The notes below the pieces were generated by a model, which saw nothing but the letters and a program-made list of their open reading frames with translations, searched no databases and was not told the DNA's origin. Shown here piece by piece: positions 26,910-35,975 of a DNA stretch of 64,000 nt. This DNA comes from Spirochaetota bacterium. Lineage in GTDB: Bacteria; Spirochaetota; UBA4802; UBA5368. The DNA lies in NCBI GenBank assembly GCA_004297825.1, contig SCSX01000036.1, positions 108,680 to 172,679 of the forward strand. Direction: 5' to 3'. Each line of letters starts with the position of its first letter. Position 1 is the stretch's first letter. The position numbers and the translations under genes were made by a program.

Positions 26910-28202
26910 TTATGTGAAATCCTCCTGCCCGGTGGTTTCCTTTACGATGGACCACAGGTATCCCTTGGGATCCACCTTCTTGCGCGTCTTCGTCGCGAGC
27001 TTGAGGGGGATGAAGGTAAAGAACTTGTTCCATCTTCCCACCAGGAAGCCGCTCCTGCCGGACATCGCGCCGTGTACCGCGTTCTGGGCGAGCATTATGC
27101 AGAATACGGCGTCGTCCGGGGACGCGGGCACGCTTCGTATGATATAGCTGGGGTCGATATATTTTAGATTTATGTGGGTGTTCTTTTCCTTGAAATAACC
27201 GGTTATCTGGTCCCTGAGATAGGTGCCGATATCGCCCTTCTTCTTGTTGCCCGATGCGTCGAATTCGTTGAGCCCCTCGAAGTATTCCTGCCCGGCGCCC
27301 TCGGCGGCGAGTATCACGGCATGCTTCTTGGTGACGAGCCGGTGGTGCAGGTGCTCCAGGAAACCGCCGGGCCCGTGGAGCCGGAAGGGGGCCTCCGGGA
27401 TGAGCACGTAATTCACCACGTTCGACGCGATCGCGGTGGTCGCGGCGATAAACCCGGAATCGCGCCCCATCACCTTCACGAGGCCGATGCCGTTGCGCGC
27501 GCCCTTCGCCTCGGCGTGGGCGCTGTAGAGCACGGGGGTGGCCGTGCTCACCGCGGTTTCGAAACCGAAGGTGCGATCGACATAGGAGATGTCGTTGTCG
27601 ATCGTCTTGGGCACCCCCACGATGGAGATTTTGAGCCCGCGCTTTGCGATCTCCTCATAGATGGCCTGCGTGCCGCGCAGGGTGCCGTCCCCGCCGATAG
27701 TGAAGAGGATGGAGATGTAGTTCGCTTCGAGCGTGTCGACCATCTCTTCGATGTTCTGGTTTCCGCGGGACGATCCCAGCAGGGTGCCGCCCTCGATGTG
27801 CAGGTTTTCAACGACCTCGGGGGTGAGCGTCATAAACCCGTGGCCGAACTTGGGGATGAGGCCCTCGAAGCCGTAACGCACGCCGTAGATCGATTTAACC
27901 TTGTACTGATGGAAGAGCTCGAGGACGATGCCCCGTATCACGTTGTTGATGCCGGGACACAGTCCCCCGCAGGTGACGATGGCCGCCCGAGTATTTGCGG
28001 GGTCGAAAAATATCTTCCTGCGGGGACCCGCGTTCTCGAACGAGGCGGTGTCGCCGTTCCCGGCGATCGATTTTCGAAGGCTCTCGTAATCGACGTCGAC
28101 GACGATGCGCTGTCCCTCGTCGATGAACTTGGGGATCCTGAGCGGTGTGTCGATCGCACACTCCCCGAGACGATCGACCTGGGTGTCCTGGATTTCAAGC
28201 AT
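26910..28202 (-). CDS. pfkA: 6-phosphofructokinase, probably ATP-dependent
   Basis: 430 residues from the ATG at 28202 (GGGGAG before it). It phosphorylates fructose 6-phosphate in glycolysis. Motifs: CGGLCPGINNVIRG, TIGGDGTLRGTQ, VPKTIDNDISYVDRTFGF, KVMGRDSGFIAA and PEAPF. The residue after GGD is Gly, which in the family marks ATP use, whereas Asp there marks pyrophosphate use; Lys in PKTIDND is of the long-chain clade that includes both types. ATP dependence is therefore inferred. Lengths near 430-450 are usual for this clade, found in spirochaetes, plants and trypanosomatids. It follows two unknown genes on the same strand. Confidence 0.9.
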   Translation of the reverse strand: MLEIQDTQVDRLGECAIDTPLRIPKFIDEGQRIVVDVDYESLRKSIAGNGDTASFENAGPRRKIFFDPANTRAAIVTCGGLCPGINNVIRGIVLELFHQYKVKSIYGVRYGFEGLIPKFGHGFMTLTPEVVENLHIEGGTLLGSSRGNQNIEEMVDTLEANYISILFTIGGDGTLRGTQAIYEEIAKRGLKISIVGVPKTIDNDISYVDRTFGFETAVSTATPVLYSAHAEAKGARNGIGLVKVMGRDSGFIAATTAIASNVVNYVLIPEAPFRLHGPGGFLEHLHHRLVTKKHAVILAAEGAGQEYFEGLNEFDASGNKKKGDIGTYLRDQITGYFKEKNTHINLKYIDPSYIIRSVPASPDDAVFCIMLAQNAVHGAMSGRSGFLVGRWNKFFTFIPLKLATKTRKKVDPKGYLWSIVKETTGQEDFT

Positions 28203-28276
28203 TGTGTTTCTCCCCGTATGCGTGGTTTTCTCTATGTGAATGCGGCGCGGCATCGGCCGCGACGCATGTTCTTTAT

Positions 28277-29128
28277 TTAATAGTCTGCGTTTTGCAGTTT
28301 TTCCCGGTCTGCCCAGGGGTATTTCTTGATGTGGTCCCAGGCGGCGGCGACGGTTTTCGCGCGCGCGGCCTTCGCTTCCGTTTCGTCCGGCGAAGGGTTG
28401 AATACATGGTCCGATACGCGCATCAGAATCCCGGCCGCCGATTTATCCGACAATATCTCTTCAAAAAGCGCCTCGCGCATCCACTCAAGGTTCCCCGGAT
28501 CGAGCGCGGAATACACGCGCGTGGTGTCCGCTGAAAGGGGCTGAAAGTTCAGCAGCCATTTGAGATACCGGGGCGTGCCCGTGATCGCGTCCCAGCCCAG
28601 GCCGAAGGCATGCTCCATGTAGCGGTAGCTCTTCGCGATCTCCTCCCGCACCATGATGAACGGGCCCAGGTAGTCGCGGGGGCTTACCCGGGCGTTCGCC
28701 TTCCCAATGTTGTAGGAGAAAAGCCTGTTCGCGAGGGAGACGACCAGATATTGGAAGAACGAATCGCGCGCGATCTCCTTCTTGGCGCGCGCCATCTCGA
28801 GCTCTACGAGATACGCGAGCTCGTCGGGCGAGCGCGACGAGCTCGCGGCGCGCATGACCGATTCCTCCCGGTCCCGGAGCGGGGTTTCGTTGGGATCGTG
28901 CTTCTCGCGCTGCAAGGAATAGGTGTCGTAGACCGGCTCCGCGGTGATGCGGGCGGCCATGCGGAGCCGCTCGGCGTCGCGCTGGAATACGGAAAGGCCG
29001 TCCGATTTTTCCGCGAGCGCGAAAAGCTCCTCGTAGACGGCACGCGTCCGCCGCATATGCGGCTGGTCCCTGACCGCCTCGTAGCCCGCGGCGTATCCGG
29101 AGAGCAGTTTTTTCAGTTGTTCGTCCAC
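28277..29128 (-). CDS. Unknown soluble protein
   Basis: 283 residues from a GTG at 29128, 10 bases after the stop of the gene upstream, with AGGATAG as ribosome-binding site. Predicted mostly helical and cytoplasmic, no signal peptide or transmembrane helix. Features include VELEMARAKKEIARD and SYRYMEHAFGLGWDAITG. No family recognised. It sits between another unknown gene and pfkA on the minus strand, and the tight spacing to the upstream gene suggests the two work together. Confidence 0.65.
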   Translation of the reverse strand: MDEQLKKLLSGYAAGYEAVRDQPHMRRTRAVYEELFALAEKSDGLSVFQRDAERLRMAARITAEPVYDTYSLQREKHDPNETPLRDREESVMRAASSSRSPDELAYLVELEMARAKKEIARDSFFQYLVVSLANRLFSYNIGKANARVSPRDYLGPFIMVREEIAKSYRYMEHAFGLGWDAITGTPRYLKWLLNFQPLSADTTRVYSALDPGNLEWMREALFEEILSDKSAAGILMRVSDHVFNPSPDETEAKAARAKTVAAAWDHIKKYPWADREKLQNADY

Positions 29129-29138
29129 CCCGGTTTCC

Positions 29139-29954
29139 CTATCCTTTCGCTTCCCAGGTTTTCACGTACGTGTACGGCCCCGGCGCGTCGTCGGGGGCGA
29201 TCGCGAGGTATTCGCGCGGGAGCGTGCGCGCCTCTTCGGCGGCGGCGAGGCGTACGAGCGCGGACCCGCGTCCCTGGAGATCCTTAAGCGAATCGGCGAC
29301 CTTCGCGCGGATCTCCGCGACCGCCGCGGGGTCGATATCGGGCCAGCCGCGCATGCCGTCTATTTCGCGGTCCGTCACAGGCGGCAGTGCATTGGCGCCC
29401 GTGAGGTGCGCGCGGTACCACGGGTGCGCGAGGAGCCCGCCCGCCGTGAAGCCCGCGGCCTCGATCTTCTCGCACATCTCGCGCAGTCCCAAGAGGGCGG
29501 GAACGCGATCACGATCCGCGTCGTGCAGGCTTTTCAGGTCCGCCCAGCACATGAGCGCCCCGGTGAGCGCGTACAATAAATCCTCCCGGGCTTCCAGGAA
29601 CTCCCTGATTTTTTCGTCCCAGTGCACGGTGGCCGTGTGGAGGGCGTTCAGGTCCTGGACGGCGCCGGTCGCATCCATGGCCTGGGCGCAGAGCCGGGCG
29701 AATTCGTCGTCGCCGGATTCGCGCGCCGCCCTTTCTTTGGCGTACAGCTCGTCGAGCCGCGCGGCAAGGGCGGGTTCGTGGAGCATGTTGAGCTCCTCGA
29801 GTTTCTCCTGGAGCTTCGCCTGGGTCCCGGTTTGTTCGCGGAGCTTCAGCCGCGATTCGAGCGCCCGCACCCTGTGGGGGGAGCAGCCCCCTTCGCGAAG
29901 GTGGTCGATCATGAGCGTGTAATATTCGAGCGCGGCCCGTGGTTCATCCTGCAT
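29139..29954 (-). CDS. Unknown helical protein
   Basis: About 271 residues if started at the ATG at 29954; ATG 30018 is an alternative. Still longer starts would overlap the divergent gene at 30142 and add proline- and arginine-rich sequence of low plausibility. Residues 20-140 are strongly helical with coiled-coil character (QAKLQEKLEELNMLHE, RLDELYAKERAARES). The C-terminus contains WPDIDPAAVAEIRAKVADSL. No family recognised. Divergent from the dehydratase-like gene; upstream member of a two-gene unit with 28277-29128. Confidence 0.6.
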   Translation of the reverse strand: MQDEPRAALEYYTLMIDHLREGGCSPHRVRALESRLKLREQTGTQAKLQEKLEELNMLHEPALAARLDELYAKERAARESGDDEFARLCAQAMDATGAVQDLNALHTATVHWDEKIREFLEAREDLLYALTGALMCWADLKSLHDADRDRVPALLGLREMCEKIEAAGFTAGGLLAHPWYRAHLTGANALPPVTDREIDGMRGWPDIDPAAVAEIRAKVADSLKDLQGRGSALVRLAAAEEARTLPREYLAIAPDDAPGPYTYVKTWEAKG

Positions 29955-30141
29955 TATTTTTTCCGCCGATAGAATAATACGCCGATGGAAGCCCCCGGCC
30001 GGGGAAAAGTCAATCATTTGTTCGGGCAACCCACGGCGCCGCTGAACGGGAGCAGGGAGAATCGGCCCCCGATAAAAAGTCTTTGAAAAAACCGGCCCCG
30101 CTTTCACTAATAGTACGCATGACGGCCCGGGAATATACCCC

Positions 30142-31140
30142 ATGACGACGGACGCGAGGATTGGCATCACCTCCACGGTGCCCGCGGAGATCATATTCGC
30201 GGCGGGACTCGTGCCCGTGGACGTCAACAACCTCTTCATCGCGGCGCCCGATCCCGCGGCCCTGGTGCGGCGCGCGAAGATGGACGGCTTTCCCGACACG
30301 ACGTGCAGCTGGATATGCGGGCTTTACGGCGCGATCATGGAGCACGGCATCCGGCGCGTGGTGGGGGTGTGCGGGGGGGATTGCGCGGAGACGCAGGCAC
30401 TCATGGAGGTGCTCGCGCACCGGGGCGTGGAGGTGATACCCTTCTCGTATCCGTACGAGCGCGACCGTGAAGCCCTGCGCGGCGCGCTCGCGAACTTCGC
30501 GGCGCGGCTGGGGGCGGCCATGGACGAGGCGGAGCGTGTGAAGGCGCGGCTCGACGCCGTGCGCGCGCGCGTTCACCGGCTGGACGAGCTTTTATGGAAG
30601 GAGAACCGCGCGTTTGGGGAGGAGGTGCGCCTCGTCCAGCTCCAGGCGAGCGACTTCAACGGAAATCCGGACGCCTACACGGCCATGGTTGAGGAAAAAA
30701 TCCGGGAGGTAGGCGCGCGCGAGCCCATGACCCAAGGCCTCCGGATGGGGATGCTCGGGGTCCCGCCCATCGTGAAGGATTTGTACGCGCAGATCGAGCG
30801 CGAGGGGACGCGCGTCGTGTTCAGCGAGGTCGAGCGCCAGTTCACCCTGCCGGTGCCGGGAAGCATCGAGGAATCGTACCACCACTACACGTACCCCTAC
30901 GGCATCTACGCGCGGCTGGAGGACATCGCCCGAGAGGTGAAGGCGCGGGGGATCGATGGACTGGTCCACTATGTACAGGCGTTCTGCTTCAGGGGGATCG
31001 AGGACATCGTGCTGCGCGCGAAGCTTTCCGTCCCCGTGCTCACCCTCCAGGGCGATCTGCCCACACGGATGACCGAGACGATGAAAATACGCATCGAGGC
31101 CTTCACGGACATGCTCGTGCGCGCGCGGGGGCGCTCATGA
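30142..31140 (+). CDS. 2-hydroxyacyl-CoA dehydratase D-component-like protein
   Basis: 332 residues of the HgdB/2-HGD_D family: ITSTVPAEIIFAAGLVPVDV at the N-terminus, then TTCSWICGLYG, GVCGGDCAET and later YVQAFCFRGIED with Cys residues placed as cluster ligands in the family. Classical dehydratases are two subunits with a separate ATP-dependent activator; neither partner is visible here, so this resembles the single-subunit or double-cubane branch whose substrate is often unknown. Its stop overlaps the next start (ATGA at 31137-31140), so the methyltransferase is coupled to it. Confidence 0.8.
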   Translation: MTTDARIGITSTVPAEIIFAAGLVPVDVNNLFIAAPDPAALVRRAKMDGFPDTTCSWICGLYGAIMEHGIRRVVGVCGGDCAETQALMEVLAHRGVEVIPFSYPYERDREALRGALANFAARLGAAMDEAERVKARLDAVRARVHRLDELLWKENRAFGEEVRLVQLQASDFNGNPDAYTAMVEEKIREVGAREPMTQGLRMGMLGVPPIVKDLYAQIEREGTRVVFSEVERQFTLPVPGSIEESYHHYTYPYGIYARLEDIAREVKARGIDGLVHYVQAFCFRGIEDIVLRAKLSVPVLTLQGDLPTRMTETMKIRIEAFTDMLVRARGRS

Positions 31141-31868
31141 AAGAGCCTTACACCGAGCTCGCCTTCGCCTACGATTACATACTCCGCCACGTCGACTACG
31201 ACCAGTGGTACCGTTACCTGCGCACGCTCATTTTCCAGTACATGCGCGACCCGGGACCCATCCTGGAGCTGGGCTGCGGGACGGGGAAATTCGGGGCCAA
31301 GTTTTCGAAGGACGACTTCGAGATATACGGCATGGACAAGTCGGTCGACATGCTCCGGGTGGCGCGCGCGCGCGCCTTCAGGAACTTCCGCATCTTCTGC
31401 GGGGACATGACGCGCTTCTCGCTCGCGCGGCAGTTCGACTTTATTTTCTCGGTCCACGACACCATGAATTATTTCCTGACCTTGCGGGAGCTCGCGAAGG
31501 TGCTCCGCTGCGTGCGGGCAGCCATGCACGCGAAGAGCGTATTCATGTTCGACGTCACCACGGAGCACAACATCCTGACCTATTTCGACGGGCGCGTTAC
31601 GCGGTATACTATTCGTGGGACCGAGGTCGAATGGAGCAACACCTACGACAAGAGGAAAAAGCAGGTCGTCTCGACACTCGAGTTCAAGAGAAAGGGCGTG
31701 CCGTTCGCGGTGGAGGCCCACGTGCAGCGCATTTACTCCAAAAAGGAAGTATCGGCGCTGCTGGCGAAGGAGGGCTTCAAGGTACTCGACGTATACGGCG
31801 ATTATACCTTCTCGCCCCCCGGCGCGGACACGGTCATGATGAATTTCGTGACGCGGAGGACGCGGTGA
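31137..31868 (+). CDS. SAM-dependent class I methyltransferase
   Basis: 243 residues. Motif I is LELGCGTGKFGAKF (about 42-55), followed by YGMDKSVDMLRVARARA (acidic SAM ribose contact) and DFIFSVHDTMNYFL. Beta-rich C-terminal part. Overlaps the dehydratase-like gene by four bases and the next small gene by four, forming a tight three-gene operon. Substrate unknown. Confidence 0.87.
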   Translation: MKEPYTELAFAYDYILRHVDYDQWYRYLRTLIFQYMRDPGPILELGCGTGKFGAKFSKDDFEIYGMDKSVDMLRVARARAFRNFRIFCGDMTRFSLARQFDFIFSVHDTMNYFLTLRELAKVLRCVRAAMHAKSVFMFDVTTEHNILTYFDGRVTRYTIRGTEVEWSNTYDKRKKQVVSTLEFKRKGVPFAVEAHVQRIYSKKEVSALLAKEGFKVLDVYGDYTFSPPGADTVMMNFVTRRTR

Positions 31869-32188
31869 GCTACCTCCTGTATCTCCTGGGATTCGTCATA
31901 GGGGTCGCGATTTTCATCTACCTTCTCACGCTGTACGAGTCGGGAAAGGAAAAGGTCCGTGGCTTGCAAAAATCCGCGGCCAGCGCGGAAAAGGCGGAGC
32001 CCGACGCCGTGGACCCCCGCATGGTCTTCGGGAAGCGGGGGCTGCGCGCCCCGGGCGAGCGCGTGTGCCCCCTTTGCGGCTCGCTCCTCACACAGATGGA
32101 GGGGCTCTACGCGACCCCGCTCAAAACGGCCGAGGGGCCCAAGATTCTCATCATGGGGTGCAGGTATTGTTATAAGACGGGGGAATGA
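31865..32188 (+). CDS. Small membrane protein with zinc-ribbon tail
   Basis: 107 residues from a GTG at 31865 overlapping the methyltransferase stop (GTGA), with GGAGG at 31855-31859. One N-terminal helix (YLLYLLGFVIGVAIFIYLL), a charged linker and a C-terminal zinc-ribbon-like pair: CPLCG (about 70-74) and CRYCY (about 98-102). The order membrane anchor then cytoplasmic metal knuckle is an inference. Function unknown; last gene of the dehydratase-like operon. Confidence 0.75.
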   Translation: MSYLLYLLGFVIGVAIFIYLLTLYESGKEKVRGLQKSAASAEKAEPDAVDPRMVFGKRGLRAPGERVCPLCGSLLTQMEGLYATPLKTAEGPKILIMGCRYCYKTGE

Positions 32189-32313
32189 AAAATAGGGGTA
32201 TACCGGAATAAGTGTACTCGAAAATCACATGGTGTACGTATCAGTACCATCGGCATAATAATTCCAACGCGATCAATAGCGAACAAAATGCAGGACATCA
32301 AGGACGGTAAGCT

Positions 32314-32826
32314 GTGGCGGGCACCAGTGTCATAAACAAGATAGACAACAGGATACTCTTCATTCGCGGCCAGAGGGTCATGATCGATGCTGATATCGCG
32401 GAATTATACGGTGTCCCCACGAAAGCTCTCAATCAGGCGGTAAAACGTAATCCGGGACGTTTTCCCGCGGACTTCATGTTTCAGCTCAATGAAGTAGAGA
32501 AGGACGAGGTGGTCACAAATTGTGACCACCTCGCACGGCTTAAATTTTCAAAAGCGCTCCCTCACGCGTTTACGGAACACGGAGCAATCATGCTGGCGGC
32601 AATCTTAAATACTCCAAGGGCCGTCGAAATGAGTACCTTTGTGGTCCGGGCTTTTATCAAATTGCGTGAAATTCTTTCCGTCCGGAAAGAGCTGTCGCGC
32701 AAGTTTGAAGAGCTTGAACGAAAGGTTGGCCTCCATGATGAGGCGATCAAGGCGATAATTCAGTCTATTCGCGGATTAATGGAAACGGGACCGAAGATAA
32801 AAAAGCGGAAAATAGGGTTTAAATAA
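32314..32826 (+). CDS. ORF6N-domain DNA-binding protein
   Basis: 170 residues from a GTG at 32314. The N-terminal ORF6N domain (about 10-100: ILFIRGQRVMIDADIAELYG, ALNQAVKRNPGRFPADFMF, FTEHGAIMLAAIL, each quoted in part) is common in phage and phage-derived regulators. A C-terminal coiled coil (about 110-150: LREILSVRKELSRKFEELER) suggests dimerisation. The gene has a more A+T-rich composition than its neighbours and no phage genes around it, so it looks like a stand-alone mobile remnant or domesticated regulator. Confidence 0.85.
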   Translation: MAGTSVINKIDNRILFIRGQRVMIDADIAELYGVPTKALNQAVKRNPGRFPADFMFQLNEVEKDEVVTNCDHLARLKFSKALPHAFTEHGAIMLAAILNTPRAVEMSTFVVRAFIKLREILSVRKELSRKFEELERKVGLHDEAIKAIIQSIRGLMETGPKIKKRKIGFK

Positions 32827-32874
32827 GATTCGAAAAATAAGGGGGCGGCCGGGTGAGATGAAAAATACCCGCAC

Positions 32875-33516
32875 TCACCCGATCCCGAACATCCCGTACA
32901 GCGGCGTAAACAGGCACATCTCGTGGAAGGTCGTCTGGAAGAGCTCCTCGGTCGATTCCTTCGGCTGGTTGATGAGCAGCGATATCTGCTGCTGGTGCGG
33001 CGGGCCCATGGGGAAGACCATTCTCCCGGCGTAGCGGACACGACTTATGAGCGACACGGGCCGCTTTATACACGCCGCCCATACGACGACCGCGTCGAAC
33101 TGGCCCAGTTTGGGGTTCGCCTCGGTCCCGTCGCCGGCGAAAAGGCGCACGTTGCTCACGTGAACCGCCGCGAGGTTCCTTTTCGCGACCAGGGCGAGGT
33201 CCTCATTGATCTCGATGCTCACGACGTACTCGGTAAGGTGGGCCAGGAGCGAGGTGGAATAGCCGGAGCCGGTTCCCACCTCAAGCACCCTCCATTTTTT
33301 CTGCGGCGCGAGCCGGTTCAGCATGAGCGCCTGCGAGACGAACGGGTCGCTCGTTTCTCCGAATCCCAGGGGCAGGGGCTCGTCGCCGTAGTACCTGTCG
33401 CGGAACATGGCGTCGAAAAAATGCCGCTGGTCCACGGCCTCGTAGGCGTCCATGATCGGCTTTTTGACCTTCAGCTTCTTGAGCTTTTTCAGGAAATCGG
33501 TTTTATTCTTGTACAT
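32875..33516 (-). CDS. pcm: Protein-L-isoaspartate O-methyltransferase
   Basis: 213 residues from the ATG at 33516, which matches the usual family length; longer starts at 33576 or beyond run toward the 46-bp palindrome and are less likely. No strong ribosome-binding site is seen for any. Motifs: AYEAVDQRHFF, GETSDPFVSQALML (family post-I substrate loop), VLEVGTGSGYSTSLLA (motif I), VVSIEINEDL and LFAGDGTEA. It repairs isoaspartyl residues in aged proteins using SAM. Convergent with the ORF6N gene. Confidence 0.85.
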   Translation of the reverse strand: MYKNKTDFLKKLKKLKVKKPIMDAYEAVDQRHFFDAMFRDRYYGDEPLPLGFGETSDPFVSQALMLNRLAPQKKWRVLEVGTGSGYSTSLLAHLTEYVVSIEINEDLALVAKRNLAAVHVSNVRLFAGDGTEANPKLGQFDAVVVWAACIKRPVSLISRVRYAGRMVFPMGPPHQQQISLLINQPKESTEELFQTTFHEMCLFTPLYGMFGIG

Positions 33517-33610
33517 GGTTTTGGTGAAAAGCGTTCGTCCGCCGGGGAATTGCGTATCGGCGGCGCCCCATACCATGTAAAAGCGCGGATATCTTGTCAA
33601 GATTTTAATA

Positions 33611-33656
33611 CGCCCCCCTGTAGAGACGCGATTAATCGCGTCTCTACAGGGGGGCG
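33611..33656. repeat. 46-bp perfect palindrome, dispersed-repeat type
   Basis: Two 23-base arms are exact reverse complements with no loop; centre ATTAAT. The core GTAGAGACGCGATTAATCGC and its mirror resemble small palindromic repeats dispersed in many bacterial genomes. It lies between divergent pcm and the penicillin-acylase gene. Only one copy is seen in the window. Confidence 0.85.
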
Positions 33657-33806
33657 ACCGTCCGGGCGGTCCTTTACCGCTTGACATATCAGGTTCTCCA
33701 TAATACTATCATCACGCATTCGAAGCTCACCGCATCATGCCGAAGTACTCCTTGCAGTGCATGTCCCCAGACGGGCCGGGAGAAGCGTTTCCACGGGAGG
33801 CGTACC

Positions 33807-35975
33807 ATGAAACTCAAAGACAACGAACTCGTTCTGACCGGGCCGAACGGCAGCGTGCGCATACGGCGCAATAAACACGGCGTTCCCGAGGTGACGGCCG
33901 GCACCATAGAGGATTGCGTGTATGGGCAGGGATGGGTGCACGCCCACGACCGGCAGCTCCAGACCCTCCTCACGCGGGTGCTCCTCCAGGGACGCGCCGC
34001 GGAATGCCTGGCCGGGGACCCGGAGCTGGTGGAGATCGACCGCTACATGCGCCGCATGAACTTCCTTCCCGACCCCGACGAACAGGTCAAGCGCCTGGAA
34101 CCGCACGTAAGGGCGCAGCTCGAGGCCTACCGGGACGGGTATAACCGCTGCCTTTCGGATAACGGGCCGGTATGGGAGTTCAAGCTCATGGGCTACGCGC
34201 CCGGGCCCTGGGAGATAAAGGACAGCCTGATACTGGGAAAGATCATGGGATACCTGGGGCTGGGCGACGCGCAGGTCGCGATGGAGCGGCTCATCGTCCA
34301 GATGATACGCAACGACATTCCCCGGAAGAAACTGGGCGAGCTCTTTCCCTACCTGACCGACAAGATCGACGCCGATCTCCTGAAAAAGGTGCACCTTGAG
34401 CCGCCCCTGGTTCCCGCGGCTGCGCACTGGCTCGCGAAGCTTCCCAAGATGATGGCCTCGAACAACTGGGTGGTATCCGGAAAGCTCACCGAATCGAAGA
34501 AGCCAATTCTCTGCAACGATCCGCACCTCGAGGTGAACCGCCTGCCGAACATATGGCAGGAGATCGTGATGCGCCTTCCGGATAACGTCCTCGCGGGCGC
34601 GAGCCTTCCGGGCGTGCCCGGCGTCGCGATAGGGCGCTCGAATGTTCTCTCCTGGGGGGCCACCTATTCATTCATGGACTCCGTCGATTTCCGCGTTGAG
34701 CAGTGCAGGGAAGGCAAGTACCTGCGCGGCGCGCAGTGGAAGCCCTTCAAGGTGCGCGAGGAAATCATAAAGGTGAAAAAGGGCGAGCCCGTCGTCGAGA
34801 AGGTATACGAGAACGACCTGGGGCTGCTCGAGGGGGACCCGTTCCGCGACGGCCACTGCCTGGTGCTCTGCTGGTCGGCGGCGCGGGGCTGCGGGGCGGG
34901 CGAGTTCAACGGATTTCTCAACCTGCCCTTCGCGAAGAACGTGCGGGAGGGCATGGAATGCTTCCGCCGCCTGGAGGCGCTCAGCTTCAACTGGGTGCTC
35001 GCGGATACCCAGGGAAATATCGGCTACCAGATGAGCGGCAGGACCTTCCGGCGCCCCAAGGGCGTGAGCGGCCTTATACCGCATCCGGCGTGGGACAAAA
35101 AGTTCAATTCAAAGGGCTTCATTCCCGCCGCGAAGCTGCCTGCGAGCTACAACCCGCGCGAGGGCTACATCGTCACGGCGAACCAGGACCTGAACCACCT
35201 GGGGAAGGACAAGCCCATAAATCTTCCCATGGCGCCGTACCGTTCCATGCGCATCGCGCAACTCCTGCGAAAGAAGCGCGTGATAAACGCGGATTACATG
35301 AAGAAGATGCATTTCGACCTCTACTCGCTCCAGGCGCAGGAGCTCATGAAGGTGCTGCGTCCGCTCCTGCCCGACAGCGCGAACGGGGCGGCCCTGCGCG
35401 ACTGGGAGTGCGTCTACACCCCCGATTCGCACGGCGCGATGCTCTTCGAGTCCGTGTATCTCGCGCTCCTGCGCGTGGTGTTCGGCGACCACGGCATGGG
35501 CCGCGAGGTCGTAGATTACCTCGTCAAGGAAACCGGCATCTTCAACGACTACTACGGGAATTTCGATACCATCCTCATGAACCCGCGCTCCTCCTGGTAC
35601 GCGGACTCAAGCAGGGACGAGCTCTTCCGCATCGCGATCGCGGAGGGGCTTGCGGTGAAGGCGGTCCCGTGGGGCCAGACGCGCCGTCTCACGTTTTCGC
35701 ACCTGCTCTTCGGGGGGAAGCTGCCCCTCTTCCTGGGCTTCGACAGGGGTCCGATATCGCTCCCCGGCAACAGGGCGACCATCCCCCAGGGACAGATATT
35801 CAAGAGCGCCGGGCGCCTCACCAGCTTCAGCCCGTCCTTCCGCATGATCGCCGATATGGCGACCGCCGCGCTCCAGACGAACATGGCCGGCGGCTCCAGC
35901 GACAGGCGCTACTCGAAATGGTACGCGAACGACCTGGAGAACTGGCTGCACGGGGTATACAAGACGCTTTCGTGA
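33807..35975 (+). CDS. Penicillin acylase-family Ntn hydrolase
   Basis: 722 residues from the ATG at 33807, with GGGAGG at 33795-33800. Penicillin amidase family (Ntn hydrolase): an alpha region with HGVPEVTAGTIEDCVYGQGW and HAHDRQLQTLLTR, then the autocleavage site A-SNNWVVSG where Ser218 would be the new N-terminal nucleophile of the beta chain. The substrate pocket strand ILCNDPHLEV follows. Classical members are exported; here no signal peptide is visible, so a cytoplasmic location is inferred. It cleaves an amide, possibly of acyl-homoserine lactones, beta-lactams or lipids; substrate cannot be told. Confidence 0.88.
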   Translation: MKLKDNELVLTGPNGSVRIRRNKHGVPEVTAGTIEDCVYGQGWVHAHDRQLQTLLTRVLLQGRAAECLAGDPELVEIDRYMRRMNFLPDPDEQVKRLEPHVRAQLEAYRDGYNRCLSDNGPVWEFKLMGYAPGPWEIKDSLILGKIMGYLGLGDAQVAMERLIVQMIRNDIPRKKLGELFPYLTDKIDADLLKKVHLEPPLVPAAAHWLAKLPKMMASNNWVVSGKLTESKKPILCNDPHLEVNRLPNIWQEIVMRLPDNVLAGASLPGVPGVAIGRSNVLSWGATYSFMDSVDFRVEQCREGKYLRGAQWKPFKVREEIIKVKKGEPVVEKVYENDLGLLEGDPFRDGHCLVLCWSAARGCGAGEFNGFLNLPFAKNVREGMECFRRLEALSFNWVLADTQGNIGYQMSGRTFRRPKGVSGLIPHPAWDKKFNSKGFIPAAKLPASYNPREGYIVTANQDLNHLGKDKPINLPMAPYRSMRIAQLLRKKRVINADYMKKMHFDLYSLQAQELMKVLRPLLPDSANGAALRDWECVYTPDSHGAMLFESVYLALLRVVFGDHGMGREVVDYLVKETGIFNDYYGNFDTILMNPRSSWYADSSRDELFRIAIAEGLAVKAVPWGQTRRLTFSHLLFGGKLPLFLGFDRGPISLPGNRATIPQGQIFKSAGRLTSFSPSFRMIADMATAALQTNMAGGSSDRRYSKWYANDLENWLHGVYKTLS

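Noticed and set aside
30000..30299. N-terminal extension of the gene at 29139
   Set aside because: It would overlap the divergent dehydratase-like gene and adds low-plausibility sequence; internal ATG starts are preferred.
32848..32880. CGGGTGAG/CTCACCCG inverted repeat between the ORF6N and pcm genes
   Set aside because: A 14-base or longer loop and no adjacent T run on the plus strand; overlaps the end of the pcm coding sequence. Weak as a terminator.
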